DNA of 64,000 bases, from positions 1,116,001 through 1,180,000 of the forward strand of contig NZ_CAAHFB010000001.1 in the NCBI RefSeq assembly GCF_900880625.1, written 5' to 3'. The notes under the pieces are model-generated. The model ran no database searches. It worked only from the letters and a program-made list of their open reading frames with translations, and was not told the origin of the DNA. Origin of the DNA: Halorhabdus rudnickae. GTDB lineage: Archaea > Halobacteriota > Halobacteria > Halobacteriales > Haloarculaceae. Both the position numbers and the translations under genes were made by a program. This document shows positions 17,462 to 26,071 of this stretch, piece by piece (the stretch's first letter is position 1; the number at the start of each line of letters is the position of its first letter).

Positions 17462-18180
17462 GGCTCGAACACCTCCGCTCGCTCGGTCGTGGCGTCCCCG
17501 TGTTCGGCGTCGGCGACGCTTGTGGGTGGTTCCCGGTCGCCGTACCGCGATCGGTAGCTTGCCGTGATCGCCTCCCGGACGCACGCTCTCGTCGCGCGAC
17601 CGACCGGCGTGGCGCTGCCGGTGTACTGGGCGGTCTCCCCGTCGGGATCGTAGGCGACGACGACGGCGTCGCTCGTCGTGCCGGTGAAGCCAGCGAGTTC
17701 GAGAAGCGTCGCCGTCCGGGCTTGGGCGACGACCGCGACGAGATTGGCCATCCCGGCGTCGGTCAGCGCGCGCGTCGTCCCGACGAACAGGTTGACCGTG
17801 CCGGGCCGCGGCGGTTCGTCCGCGTCGCCTGTCCGCCCCTCGACTCGCTGACCATCGGATTCGAGCGGCAGCGTCGTCGGGTTCGAGAGTCCGACGGTGG
17901 CGACGGCGGTCACGGGGCCGGCCCGCGCACCCCTGGCGTGGCGTTGGTCAACGCCGGTCAGCAGGACCGGCCCCGCCGCCGCGCCGAACCCCGCCCGGTC
18001 GAGACGCTGTTCGACATCCGCCCGGATGTCCGTCGGGTCCCAGCCCTCCGGGACCGTACAGTTGTAGGCTGCGTCCGCCCGACAGAACCCGCCGTCCCAG
18101 CCGGTCGAGAGCCACCGGGTGTCCGGGCGGGCGATCCGAAGAACGTCCCCGGATCGCGCCGTCTCGAAGCGCTCAGACAT
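17458..18180 (-). CDS. cbiZ: Adenosylcobinamide amidohydrolase (salvage)
   Basis: Cleaves imported adenosylcobinamide to cobyric acid so that incomplete corrinoids can re-enter the archaeal pathway. The 240-aa protein starts M-S-E-R-F-E-T-A-R-S-G-D. Characteristic CbiZ blocks are L-S-T-G-W-D-G-G-F and the extended T-V-N-L-F-V-G-T-T-R-A-L-T-D-A-G-M region. A late A-Y-D-P-D-G-E-T-A-Q-Y-T-G-S-A-T-P-V-G is also characteristic. It overlaps cobD by 8 nt and cbiA by 4 nt, so it is firmly part of the operon. Its presence points to scavenging of external corrinoids through the adjacent BtuFCD. Confidence 0.9.
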   Translation of the reverse strand: MSERFETARSGDVLRIARPDTRWLSTGWDGGFCRADAAYNCTVPEGWDPTDIRADVEQRLDRAGFGAAAGPVLLTGVDQRHARGARAGPVTAVATVGLSNPTTLPLESDGQRVEGRTGDADEPPRPGTVNLFVGTTRALTDAGMANLVAVVAQARTATLLELAGFTGTTSDAVVVAYDPDGETAQYTGSATPVGRATRACVREAITASYRSRYGDREPPTSVADAEHGDATTERAEVFEP

Positions 18181-19183
18181 CGGCGAACACCGCCAGCGTC
18201 CGGTCGGTCGCCTCCTGATCGCGCACGGCGATTCTGACGTGATCGTCCAGCCCCCGGAAGGTGCGTGCGTCACGAAGGGCAACACCGTGTTCGGCCGCGG
18301 CTTTGAGTACCGTATCGACGCCAGGATCGCTCACCTCAACCAGCAGGAACGGCGCTGAAGACGGGTGGACCTCGAACCGATCGCCCAGTCCGTCCCGAAG
18401 GCGCTGGCGTTCCCGACGGATGCGTCGACGAGTCTCCGCGACGAACGCCGATTGGCGCATGCAGTAGCGGCCAGTCGAAAGCGCCGAAATGCTCACGTTC
18501 CAGGGCCGTCGGGCGGCGAGCATCGCCTCCCGCATCTCGCCGGTAGCGACCGCAAAGCCGGCGCGGATCCCGGGCAGGCCAAAGAGCTTCGTCAGCGATC
18601 GAGCCACGGTCACGCCTGGCGTGCCGGCGAGTGACGCCCGCTCCGTGAACCCCAGGAACGCCTCGTCGACCAGCAGGTGCGTCTCGGACTCGCGGCAACG
18701 CTCGGCGAACGCGAGGATCTCCTCGCGCGGGTACAGCGTTCCCGTCGGGTTGTTCGGGTTGCAGACGATCGCCAGCGCGTGCTCTGTGGGATCCGCGGCC
18801 AGGATTTCCTCGTGATCGACGAAAGACGGTTCAACCCCTTGCAGTCGGACCTCCCTGGCGTAAGAACTGAAACTCGGCGTCGGAACGAGCGCGGAATCGC
18901 CGGGTTCGACCGCGAGGTCGATCGCCAGCCGGATCGCGGCGAGGCCACCCGGCGTCGGGACGACCGCCCCCGGGTCGCAATCGACGTACACGCCAGCCGC
19001 CTCCCGATAGGCCTCGGGCGGTTCGGCCGGGTAGCGTCGCGCGTCTTGGAAGGTGTCCCGGTAGACGGATTCGACGCCATCGGGGGTTCGGGCGTTGATA
19101 TTTGCGCTGAGATCCAGTACCCCCGGGTCGTCACTGCCGCCGTGTTCGACGCGGCCCACATCACGTACACGCTCTCGATCCAT
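18173..19183 (-). CDS. cobD: Threonine-phosphate decarboxylase (aminotransferase fold)
   Basis: Produces aminopropanol phosphate, the linker of the nucleotide loop. The 336-aa class I/II PLP enzyme begins with L-D-L-S-A-N-I-N, typical of CobD/HisC proteins. It has C-N-P-N-N-P-T-G-T and V-D-E-A-F-L-G-F, and the PLP lysine in R-S-L-T-K-L-F-G-L-P-G-I-R. A C-terminal R-I-A-V-R follows. HisC-like activity is an alternative by sequence alone, but its position between cobT and cbiZ strongly favours CobD. Confidence 0.88.
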   Translation of the reverse strand: MDRERVRDVGRVEHGGSDDPGVLDLSANINARTPDGVESVYRDTFQDARRYPAEPPEAYREAAGVYVDCDPGAVVPTPGGLAAIRLAIDLAVEPGDSALVPTPSFSSYAREVRLQGVEPSFVDHEEILAADPTEHALAIVCNPNNPTGTLYPREEILAFAERCRESETHLLVDEAFLGFTERASLAGTPGVTVARSLTKLFGLPGIRAGFAVATGEMREAMLAARRPWNVSISALSTGRYCMRQSAFVAETRRRIRRERQRLRDGLGDRFEVHPSSAPFLLVEVSDPGVDTVLKAAAEHGVALRDARTFRGLDDHVRIAVRDQEATDRTLAVFADV

Positions 19184-20184
19184 CAGGGATCACCCAGCAG
19201 TCGATCGTACAGCGCCACAGCTCGATCACGCACGGCCGAGCGGTCGATCCCGGATCGCCGCGCCAGCGCGAGTGCGCCACCCATCCCGACACCTTCTTTC
19301 CCCTCCCCGGCCGCGAATCGTTCGATCCCGGCGTGTCCACAGCCTCCGAAATCGGGATCGGTGGCCGTCACCGAGAGGTCCAGCGCATCGGCCGTCGCCC
19401 GGACGCTCGCCGTCGGGTCGTCGGCGACGTACCTCGTGGTCGCGAGTTCGAGTGGGCCCTCGATCCCGGCATGGCGCAGCAGCGCTGCGGCAGCCAGCAG
19501 TTGCGTCCCGCCGGCCAGCGTCACCGGCACACCGCTCGATAGCGCACCCTCAGCCAGGCCAGCGACGGCCGCGAGCACGGGATCGCCCAGGGAGCGGACG
19601 GCACGCTGTGGTTGGCCCGCCAGTTCGCCCGGTTCGATCCCGCTTTCGGCGAGGCCCTCCCGGACGACCGCACGCTTTCGCTCTGTGGGGTTCTCGGGCA
19701 GCGACGAAGAGACTGACAGCTCGACATCGAGCGCCCGGGCCACACCCAGGGCGGTCGTCGTCCCGCCGGGGATCGTCTCGCCGACATACAGGCGCTCTCC
19801 CGACTCGCTCGCGATATTCTCGCCGACCGTCCGGGATCGGTCCCAGATCGCCCCGGCGTTCGGGACCGGCTCCGCCGTCCGGACGTCATCGCCGGGTTCC
19901 CCGCCGACGGCCCGCGTCGTGATGCCCGGTTCGATCGTGAGTCCGGAATCGATCACCCGCACGTCGAAGCCGACGAGTTCCCTGACGGCCCGGGAGACCA
20001 GCGCTGGCGTCGGGCACCCGCTCGGACTGACAGGGACGGCCGGCGCATCAACGAGGTCGCCGTCCATCAGGATCTCCGCATCAGCCGTCGGCGTCACCGC
20101 CATCGCCTCGGGATCGGCTCCTGCAGCACTGATCCCCTCGATACCGGCCGTCTCGGTCGTCCCGGCGACCAACACGAACATCAC
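19183..20184 (-). CDS. cobT: Archaeal CobT-like nicotinate-nucleotide phosphoribosyltransferase
   Basis: The 333-aa protein belongs to the archaeal group related to NaMN:DMB phosphoribosyltransferase, which activates the lower-ligand base. It starts M-M-F-V-L-V-A-G-T-T-E-T. The glycine-rich binding loops are V-S-P-S-G-C-P-T-P-A and G-E-T-I-P-G-G-T-T-T-A. A late G-G-C-G-H-A-G-I and G-K-E-G-V-G-M-G-G-A resemble the catalytic E-G-(V/I)-G region. The stop lies one base from the next start (TGATG-type junction with cobD) and its start overlaps cobY, so expression is coupled. Confidence 0.85.
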   Translation of the reverse strand: MMFVLVAGTTETAGIEGISAAGADPEAMAVTPTADAEILMDGDLVDAPAVPVSPSGCPTPALVSRAVRELVGFDVRVIDSGLTIEPGITTRAVGGEPGDDVRTAEPVPNAGAIWDRSRTVGENIASESGERLYVGETIPGGTTTALGVARALDVELSVSSSLPENPTERKRAVVREGLAESGIEPGELAGQPQRAVRSLGDPVLAAVAGLAEGALSSGVPVTLAGGTQLLAAAALLRHAGIEGPLELATTRYVADDPTASVRATADALDLSVTATDPDFGGCGHAGIERFAAGEGKEGVGMGGALALARRSGIDRSAVRDRAVALYDRLLGDP

Positions 20185-20747
20185 TCGATCACCGCCGATC
20201 GAAGCAGCGCCTCGGCAATCTGTGCGTCCCGCGCGTGATTGACGTTGACCGCCAGCCGCGGGTTCTCGAAGACGACGCGCCGATCACTGTCGCTTTCTGC
20301 GACCACGTTGACGCCCGTCGGGGCGATACCTGGCTCTCCAGGGATCGTCGTGTCGTTGCTTACACCGTACTGTCGTTTGCTCTCCGTTGGAACACACGTA
20401 GTCATTGAAACACCATTGAACGAATCGCTGATCGAATCGACTGTTTGGCCGTCGAGCAGTGGGAGATCGGCGGCGACGGTCAAGACCGGCAGCTCGACGC
20501 GGTCGAGGGCGTACTGCAGATCGGCGACGTAGCCTTCGCCCGGCGCGTCGATCGTCGGCAGAGTGACGTGTTCTCGCGTGCGCGGGGCGTGTGGCGACGT
20601 GACGGCGTAACTCCGTTCGATCGAACTCGCCGCGAGCGCATCGGCGACGCGATCGACCAGCGCCCGTCCGCCGATCTCGACGAGAGGCTTCTCTCGGTCG
20701 AGGTCCAGGCGGGTCCCGCGACCGCCACACATCAGGAGAGCGTCCAC
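20181..20747 (-). CDS. cobY: GTP:adenosylcobinamide-phosphate guanylyltransferase
   Basis: The archaeal non-orthologous replacement of bacterial CobU; it activates adenosylcobinamide phosphate with GMP. The 188-aa protein has the nucleotidyltransferase signature L-M-C-G-G-R-G-T-R-L with K-P-L-V-E-I-G-G and a D-L-P-L-L-D metal-binding block. The sequence between residues 115 and 145 is less conserved-looking and contains S-K-R-Q-Y-G. It overlaps cobS by 16 nt and cobT by 4 nt. Confidence 0.88.
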   Translation of the reverse strand: MDALLMCGGRGTRLDLDREKPLVEIGGRALVDRVADALAASSIERSYAVTSPHAPRTREHVTLPTIDAPGEGYVADLQYALDRVELPVLTVAADLPLLDGQTVDSISDSFNGVSMTTCVPTESKRQYGVSNDTTIPGEPGIAPTGVNVVAESDSDRRVVFENPRLAVNVNHARDAQIAEALLRSAVIE

Positions 20748-21472
20748 GCGATCACCCCCGCGTGCAGCCCGACGACCCGGGCGAGTTCTGCGGTCGCCCC
20801 CATGACGTCACCGTCGACGCCGCCGAGTGTCCGTCTGGCCCACAGCACTGTCCCCACGGTACAGGCCAGCGCCGCCGCGCTCGCGACGAACGCTGACGGG
20901 TGGGGCCACGTCAACAGGGCCGCTGGAACGACGAGGACGATCGGCGCGATCGCGTTCCGGGGACCGAGTTGGTCGGTGAACTGCGCGCCCAGGCCGTCGT
21001 GGGTGGCGGTGCCGACACAGGCCGCGAGAGCGACGGCCCCCTTCGCCCCCACTTCGGCGGCGATCACGAGAACGAGGGCACGCGCCGGGAACTGTGCCAG
21101 TGCGTATCCCGCTGTCGACAGGCCAACGAAGACGAGCGCGACGGCGGCGACTGCCCCGACGCCGACGGTCGTGTCGGCCAGCACCTCGCGGCGACGCTCT
21201 CGATCGCCGTGAACGACGGCCGCATCGCCCAGGTCGGCCGCCCCGTCGAGGTGGTTGATCCCCGTGAGAACGTACAGCCAGACGACGAACCCAAACGCCG
21301 CCGTCGCTGGCGGGACGGGCGCGAGCAACGGGAGCGCCGCCAGGCCACCGATCAGGTATCCGACCAGCGGGAACGTCGCCGGTCGAGATCGGAAGGCGTC
21401 CCAGGCAGTCTCGTCGCGGCCGACGGGGAACCGCGTCAGAAAGCCCACCGCGCCCCGGATCGCGTTCAGCAC
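20732..21472 (-). CDS. cobS: Adenosylcobinamide-GDP ribazoletransferase
   Basis: The integral membrane enzyme that joins the lower-ligand nucleoside to adenosylcobinamide-GDP. The 246-aa protein begins at GTG 21472, V-L-N-A-I-R-G-A-V-G-F-L-T-R-F-P; T-R-(I/F)-P is the family start motif. The active-site block N-H-L-D-G-A-A-D-L-G-D-A follows at about residue 65. Five to six hydrophobic helices are present. The GTG lies inside the end of cbiB, giving a 7-nt overlap. The open frame extends far upstream only because of high GC. Confidence 0.93.
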   Translation of the reverse strand: MLNAIRGAVGFLTRFPVGRDETAWDAFRSRPATFPLVGYLIGGLAALPLLAPVPPATAAFGFVVWLYVLTGINHLDGAADLGDAAVVHGDRERRREVLADTTVGVGAVAAVALVFVGLSTAGYALAQFPARALVLVIAAEVGAKGAVALAACVGTATHDGLGAQFTDQLGPRNAIAPIVLVVPAALLTWPHPSAFVASAAALACTVGTVLWARRTLGGVDGDVMGATAELARVVGLHAGVIAWTLS

Positions 21473-22467
21473 GGCCTCACCCCCGCAGTGACAAGGGGAA
21501 GGGACTCGGAAGCGGCAGAAACGGCGGCGTCGGGAACGATCCGAACGCCTGCGAGGAGGGCGGCGAGGAGTCCGGCGAGTGCGCCCGCGAGTGCAACGAC
21601 TCTGACCGCCCGGACGGCCATCTCCTCGTCGGGCAATGATGGGTTCGGGTTCAGGACGTAGACGCCGGGTTTCTCCAGGCGGACGTCGAGGACGGCCGCG
21701 AGTGTCGCCATCGGCCACCCGGAGTTGGGGGAGGGCGGCGCGTCTCGCCATCGGCGCCCATGCCAGAGCGCGGACGGATCGCGGGCGGCCACCGCGATGA
21801 GGACCGCCGTGAGTCGCGCGGGTATCCACATCACGAGGTCGTCCAGGCGCGCGCTCGCCCAGCCGATCGGCTTCGCTCGATAGCCCAGCATCGAATCCAG
21901 CGTGTTGAGTGCCTTCACCCAGACCGCGGCGGCGACGCCGACCGACAGCGACAGCTGCGTTCCCAGGACGAACGCTCCCAGTGGCGCGACGAACCCGTCC
22001 GCGAGGTTCTCCGCCAGGCTCTCGACGGCCCCGCTGCGGAGTTGTGCCGGCGAGAGGGCGTCCGGATCCCGTCCCACGAGGGCGGGAATCGACTCGCGGG
22101 CTTGCTCGACGCTGGTCTCGCTTGCGTCGATCACTGCCCGGGCGCTTGCCAGGAGGCGACGCAGGCTGATCGTGCTGAACAGGAGGCCTGTGGCGAGGAT
22201 CGGCCCACCAAGCGACGGAAGTGACGCGACCGTCACCAGCGCGAGCACGGCGACACTCGTGGGGGCGAGTAGTGCGAGCACGACGCCGACGAGCCGCGGC
22301 GTCGGCCACTCCCGGTCGAGCGGAGCGATCGCCCGGCCGAACAGCGCGACGGGGTGAATCGACTCGGGGGCTTCACCGACCGCGGCGTCCAGCGCGAGTG
22401 CGGCGAGGACACAGAGCGGTGGCTCGACGCGGAACGCGAGTCCGCCGATCGCCACCGTTGTGCTCAT
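21466..22467 (-). CDS. cbiB: Adenosylcobinamide-phosphate synthase
   Basis: A membrane enzyme that attaches aminopropanol phosphate to adenosylcobyric acid. The 333-aa protein has the family blocks H-P-V-A-L-F-G-R near residue 43 and S-L-A-E-N-L-A-D-G-F-V-A-P-L. It also has N-T-L-D-S-M-L-G-Y-R and, late, N-S-G-W-P-M-A. Multiple transmembrane helices. It starts 4 bp after the btuF stop, the first biosynthetic gene after the transporter's binding protein. Confidence 0.92.
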   Translation of the reverse strand: MSTTVAIGGLAFRVEPPLCVLAALALDAAVGEAPESIHPVALFGRAIAPLDREWPTPRLVGVVLALLAPTSVAVLALVTVASLPSLGGPILATGLLFSTISLRRLLASARAVIDASETSVEQARESIPALVGRDPDALSPAQLRSGAVESLAENLADGFVAPLGAFVLGTQLSLSVGVAAAVWVKALNTLDSMLGYRAKPIGWASARLDDLVMWIPARLTAVLIAVAARDPSALWHGRRWRDAPPSPNSGWPMATLAAVLDVRLEKPGVYVLNPNPSLPDEEMAVRAVRVVALAGALAGLLAALLAGVRIVPDAAVSAASESLPLVTAGVRPC

Positions 22468-22471
22468 CGTC

Positions 22472-23626
22472 TCAGCGGTCCCTGAGGAACGCTCCGGCGG
22501 CGAGCAGCGCGAGCATCGCCGCCACGACCCCGAATCCGGGGCCGGACGTCGCGGTCGTGTCCGTGGTCGTCCCGAACGTCTGGTTGGTCTCGAGCGTGAC
22601 CGATTCCTCCGTCGTAGTCGTCTCGGTGGCTGGTTCCGTCGGCGTCACCGCGTCAGCGTCACAGACGGGCGAGCGAACGGAAGCGGAATCCACGCTGACG
22701 TCGGCTGCGTCGGGGTGGAACGTCGTCGCCATCGCCTCAAGCGGGTGGGTGACGCGTGGCCCGGCCTGGTGCATAAAGTTCCGATCGACGCGGAGGACCT
22801 GTCCTTCCTGGACCGCAGTCGTTCCGTTGATCCCCGATCCGGACGGGACGTCGACCCCCGACGGGACGACGATCCAGTCGGGGTCCTGATTGACGATCAC
22901 TTCGTTGCTGATCACGTCGTATTCGCTGATGTTCGCAGCGGCGGCGACGTTCTCCCCGCCGGCCGCGTCGATGACGTCGCCGATGAACGTCTCCGGGCCG
23001 GCCGTGTAGCCGCCACCGAGGGTATAGAGGACCGTCGGTCGGTCTTGCCCCGCAGTCGCGTTCCGGTAGGCATCGAGTGTCGCCTGCGTCCGGGCGCTGA
23101 CTTCCCGGGCGGTATCGTACTCGCCGACGAGCCGACCGGTCAGGCGCGTCTTTTCGATGACGTCGGCGATCGAAGCCGCCTGTTTGAATCGATAGACCGT
23201 CAGCCCGGCGTTCCTGAGTTGCTCGACGGCGTCCTCGCTGACGACGTTCGGAGCAAGTACGAGATCGGGTTCGAGACCGACGATCGTCTCGATCTGTGGC
23301 TGGCCCTTCTCTCCGACGACATTCGTCTTCTCCGTCGATCTTTCCAGGTACTCAGTATGATACCTGACGGGCATCCCGACCACCTTCGCCTGGGCCCCGA
23401 TCTCCCACATCACCTGTGCGGCGCTTGGCGCGAGGACGACCACGTCATCGGGTTCCTCGGTAACGGTCACTGTCGCCCCGTTAGCGTCGGTGACTTCGAT
23501 CGGAAAGGAGCAGTCGACGGCCGTCTCGTTCTCGGGAGTCTGACCGGCGACAGGAGCGAGCGTCGCGCCGAGCAGTCCGAGGACCAGTACGACCGCGGTG
23601 AGGGCTCCAAGGGTAGTGCGGGTCAT
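22472..23626 (-). CDS. btuF: Cobalamin-binding ABC transporter substrate-binding protein with PGF-CTERM anchor
   Basis: Captures extracellular corrinoid for BtuCD. The 384-aa protein starts M-T-R-T-T-L-G-A-L with a Sec-type signal peptide (to about residue 28, A-G-Q). A Fe/B12 periplasmic-binding-protein domain follows (D-D-V-V-V-L-A-P-S-A-A-Q; V-G-L-E-P-D-L-V-L-A-P). A T/E-rich stalk of about 40 residues leads to a terminal P-G-F motif, a hydrophobic helix and a basic tail (F-L-R-D-R), the PGF-CTERM signal processed by archaeosortase A. An in-frame GTG lies two codons upstream; ATG 23626 was preferred because of promoter spacing. First gene of the minus-strand cobalamin operon. Confidence 0.92.
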   Translation of the reverse strand: MTRTTLGALTAVVLVLGLLGATLAPVAGQTPENETAVDCSFPIEVTDANGATVTVTEEPDDVVVLAPSAAQVMWEIGAQAKVVGMPVRYHTEYLERSTEKTNVVGEKGQPQIETIVGLEPDLVLAPNVVSEDAVEQLRNAGLTVYRFKQAASIADVIEKTRLTGRLVGEYDTAREVSARTQATLDAYRNATAGQDRPTVLYTLGGGYTAGPETFIGDVIDAAGGENVAAAANISEYDVISNEVIVNQDPDWIVVPSGVDVPSGSGINGTTAVQEGQVLRVDRNFMHQAGPRVTHPLEAMATTFHPDAADVSVDSASVRSPVCDADAVTPTEPATETTTTEESVTLETNQTFGTTTDTTATSGPGFGVVAAMLALLAAGAFLRDR

Positions 23627-23652
23627 GTACACCCCGCTGCGGGCTTGTTCAA

Positions 23653-23662
23653 TAAGTACTTA
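23653..23662. promoter_or_regulatory. Palindromic TATA-like element shared by btuF and btuC
   Basis: TAAGTACTTA is a perfect 10-bp palindrome. Its centre is about 31 bp from both the btuF ATG (23626, minus) and the btuC ATG (23688, plus). The equal spacing fits a bidirectional promoter giving leaderless transcripts both ways, or an operator covering both promoters. Confidence 0.45.
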
Positions 23663-23687
23663 CCTAATGCAACTCAACTTTCTCCCG

Positions 23688-24788
23688 ATGCGGTTCGGAA
23701 CGCGACTGCTGACCTGGACGGTCGGGCTGGTGGTGGCACTGTTCGCTGTCGTCGTGGTGAGTGCCGCGATCGGCCCGGTCGCCCTTGAGGTGTCGACGGT
23801 CGCCAGAGCGACGCTCAACGCCGTTGGGGTTCCGGCGGGACTGGCCGTCGGTATCGAAGAGGGCGGGCTGGCAGGGATGACCGTCTCCCTACCGACGGTC
23901 GACGTGAGTTACGCCTACCCCTTCGCATTCGAGGTCCCGACGACGGCCGAGACGATCGTCCGGCAAGTCCGTCTGCCGCGGATCGCCCTCGGTGGGGTCG
24001 TGGGCTTTTCGCTGGCGTCGGCCGGCGCGGTCATGCAGGGGTTCTTCCGGAACCCGATGGCCGACCCGTCGATCATCGGCGTCTCTTCGGGGGCCGCCCT
24101 GGGTGCCGTCGCGACAATTGTCTTCCCTATCGCCGTCCCGCTGTCCCTTCAGACGGCCGCGTTCGTCGGCGCGCTGGTGGCCGCTTTCGCGGTCTACACG
24201 ATCGCAACCGAGAACGGGCGGACGCCCGTCGCCACGCTGTTGCTCGCGGGCGTGGCCGTCCAGACGTTCCTCGGTGCGGTGATCTCCTATACGCTCTTGC
24301 AGGCCGGCGAAAGTCTCGATCGAGCCGTCTTCTGGCTGATGGGCCACCTCAACAACAGCACGTGGGCCGAAGTCGAAGTGACGCTGCCTCTGGCGTTAGT
24401 CACGTTCGGTGGGCTACTCGTCTACGCCCGCGATCTCAACGTCCTCATGCTCGGCGAGGAAGACGCCAGGACGGTCGGGATCGCCGTCGAGCGGACCAAG
24501 CGCATCCTGCTGGCGCTGTCGAGCATCGTCACTGCCGCGGCGGTCGCCGTCGCGGGCGTCATCGGCTTCGTCGGGTTGATCGTCCCCCACGTCATGCGCC
24601 TGCTCGTCGGTCCGGATCACCGGATACTCCTCCCGACGAGCGCGCTCGCCGGCGCGACCTTCCTCGTCGCGACCGACACCCTCGCCCGATCGGGTCCCGC
24701 GGAGTTGCCGGTCGGGATCGTCACCGCCGCACTGGGTGCGCCCTTCTTTCTGTACCTGCTGACCAGACGGGAGGTACACGAACTGTGA
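23688..24788 (+). CDS. btuC: Cobalamin ABC transporter permease
   Basis: A FecCD-family permease of 366 aa with about ten helices. Family blocks are L-R-L-P-R-I-style V-R-L-P-R-I-A-L-G-G-V-V-G near residue 95, then G-F-F-R-N-P-M-A-D-P and I-G-V-S-S-G-A-A-L-G-A. G-F-V-G-L-I-V-P-H-V-M-R follows later, the loop that contacts the ATPase. ATG 23688 is preferred over 23667 because the palindromic TATA-like element lies 31 bp upstream of it. The stop overlaps the btuD GTG (GTGA). Confidence 0.92.
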   Translation: MRFGTRLLTWTVGLVVALFAVVVVSAAIGPVALEVSTVARATLNAVGVPAGLAVGIEEGGLAGMTVSLPTVDVSYAYPFAFEVPTTAETIVRQVRLPRIALGGVVGFSLASAGAVMQGFFRNPMADPSIIGVSSGAALGAVATIVFPIAVPLSLQTAAFVGALVAAFAVYTIATENGRTPVATLLLAGVAVQTFLGAVISYTLLQAGESLDRAVFWLMGHLNNSTWAEVEVTLPLALVTFGGLLVYARDLNVLMLGEEDARTVGIAVERTKRILLALSSIVTAAAVAVAGVIGFVGLIVPHVMRLLVGPDHRILLPTSALAGATFLVATDTLARSGPAELPVGIVTAALGAPFFLYLLTRREVHEL

Positions 24789-26044
24789 CCGACCACACGA
24801 TCACGCTGGCAGACGTATCGACCGCCCTGGGTGGCGTCGAGGTGCTGGCCGAGGTCTCGCTGTCGGTCGGTCGAGGCGAGTTCCTCGGGCTGGTCGGCCC
24901 CAACGGCGCGGGCAAGACGACGCTGCTCCGGACGATCAACGGCGTCCTCGATCCGGACGCTGGGGCAGTCCGTCTGGAAAGCGACTCGATCGAGGCGTTG
25001 AGCGCACGCGAAGTCAGCCGACGCGTCGCGACGGTCCCCCAGGACACCTCGGTCGCCTTCGAGTTCTCCGTCGCGGATGTCGTCCGGATGGGTCGGACGC
25101 CCTACCGATCGCGGACCGACATCGTTGCCGACGACGCGGATCGGGACGCGGTCGATCGAGCACTCGAACGTACAGGGATGGACGCCCTCCGGGATCGTTC
25201 GATCGCTGCCGTCAGCGGCGGCGAGCGCCAGCGCGCGTTCGTCGCCCGAGCCTTGGCACAGGACACACCGGCCCTGGTGCTGGACGAGCCGACCGCCAGC
25301 CTCGACATCAACCATCAGGTCCAGGTGCTAGAACTCGTCGCCGACCTCGTCGCCGATAACAAGACGGCCATCGCCGCGATCCACGATCTGGATCTGGCCG
25401 CACGCTACTGCGATCGCCTGGCGTTGCTCGCCGACGGACGCCTGCAGGCCGTCGGCGATCCGGCGACGGTCCTGACCGACGATCATCTCCAGCCCGCCTT
25501 CGAGACACGGACTGCGGTGACGCCTGACGCTGTCACGGGCGCGCCGAGCGTGACTGCTATCGCTGATCCACGCCGCGATCGAGATACCCACGTCCACGTC
25601 CTGGGGACCGGATCGACCGCCGCCCGTGCCATCACGAAGCTCTGGCAGGCCGGCTTCGACGTGACTGCCGGGCCGCTCCCCGCGGGCGATATCGCCCTCT
25701 CGGTTGCCCGCGAACTCGACGTCGAGGCGATCGAATCACCCCCGCTCGCCGCTCCCGACGAAGCGATGCTGCAGGAGGCCCGCGAGCACTGTCGCCGGGC
25801 GCAGGCGACAGTCCTGGCCGACCCCGTGATCGGACCAGACGGCCACGTCCTCGGCCTCGCCGACGCCAGCAATCGGCCGGTCCTCGTCGAAACGTGTCCT
25901 GTCGAGGAGCGCAATCAGGCGGGCGAACGGGCAGAAAAACGGTATGAAGCCCTCCAATCGAGGGCGACGACGGCGTCGATACACGGACTCGTCTCGGCGG
26001 TCGTCGAGTCGACGTCCTCCAGGGCAGTTGCTGCTGACGATTGA
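24785..26044 (+). CDS. btuD: Cobalamin ABC transporter ATPase with an extra C-terminal domain
   Basis: The 419-aa protein starts at GTG 24785, overlapping the btuC stop. Residues 1-250 are a complete ABC ATPase: Walker A G-P-N-G-A-G-K-T-T, Q-loop P-Q-D, signature V-S-G-G-E-R-Q-R, Walker B L-V-L-D-E-P-T and the switch H. The remaining ~155 residues form a separate domain beginning V-H-V-L-G-T-G-S-T-A-A-R-A, which looks Rossmann-like and is absent from bacterial BtuD. Its role is unknown; a corrinoid- or nucleotide-sensing part is a guess. The gene completes the import system serving the divergent salvage operon. Confidence 0.9.
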   Translation: MTDHTITLADVSTALGGVEVLAEVSLSVGRGEFLGLVGPNGAGKTTLLRTINGVLDPDAGAVRLESDSIEALSAREVSRRVATVPQDTSVAFEFSVADVVRMGRTPYRSRTDIVADDADRDAVDRALERTGMDALRDRSIAAVSGGERQRAFVARALAQDTPALVLDEPTASLDINHQVQVLELVADLVADNKTAIAAIHDLDLAARYCDRLALLADGRLQAVGDPATVLTDDHLQPAFETRTAVTPDAVTGAPSVTAIADPRRDRDTHVHVLGTGSTAARAITKLWQAGFDVTAGPLPAGDIALSVARELDVEAIESPPLAAPDEAMLQEAREHCRRAQATVLADPVIGPDGHVLGLADASNRPVLVETCPVEERNQAGERAEKRYEALQSRATTASIHGLVSAVVESTSSRAVAADD

Positions 26045-26071
26045 CTGACGTCCCGTGTCGAAGAAAGGAGT

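Noticed and set aside
18677-20242. 521-codon plus-strand frame across cobD, cobT and cobY
   Set aside because: Runs antisense through three recognised genes and has serine/arginine-rich low-complexity sequence.
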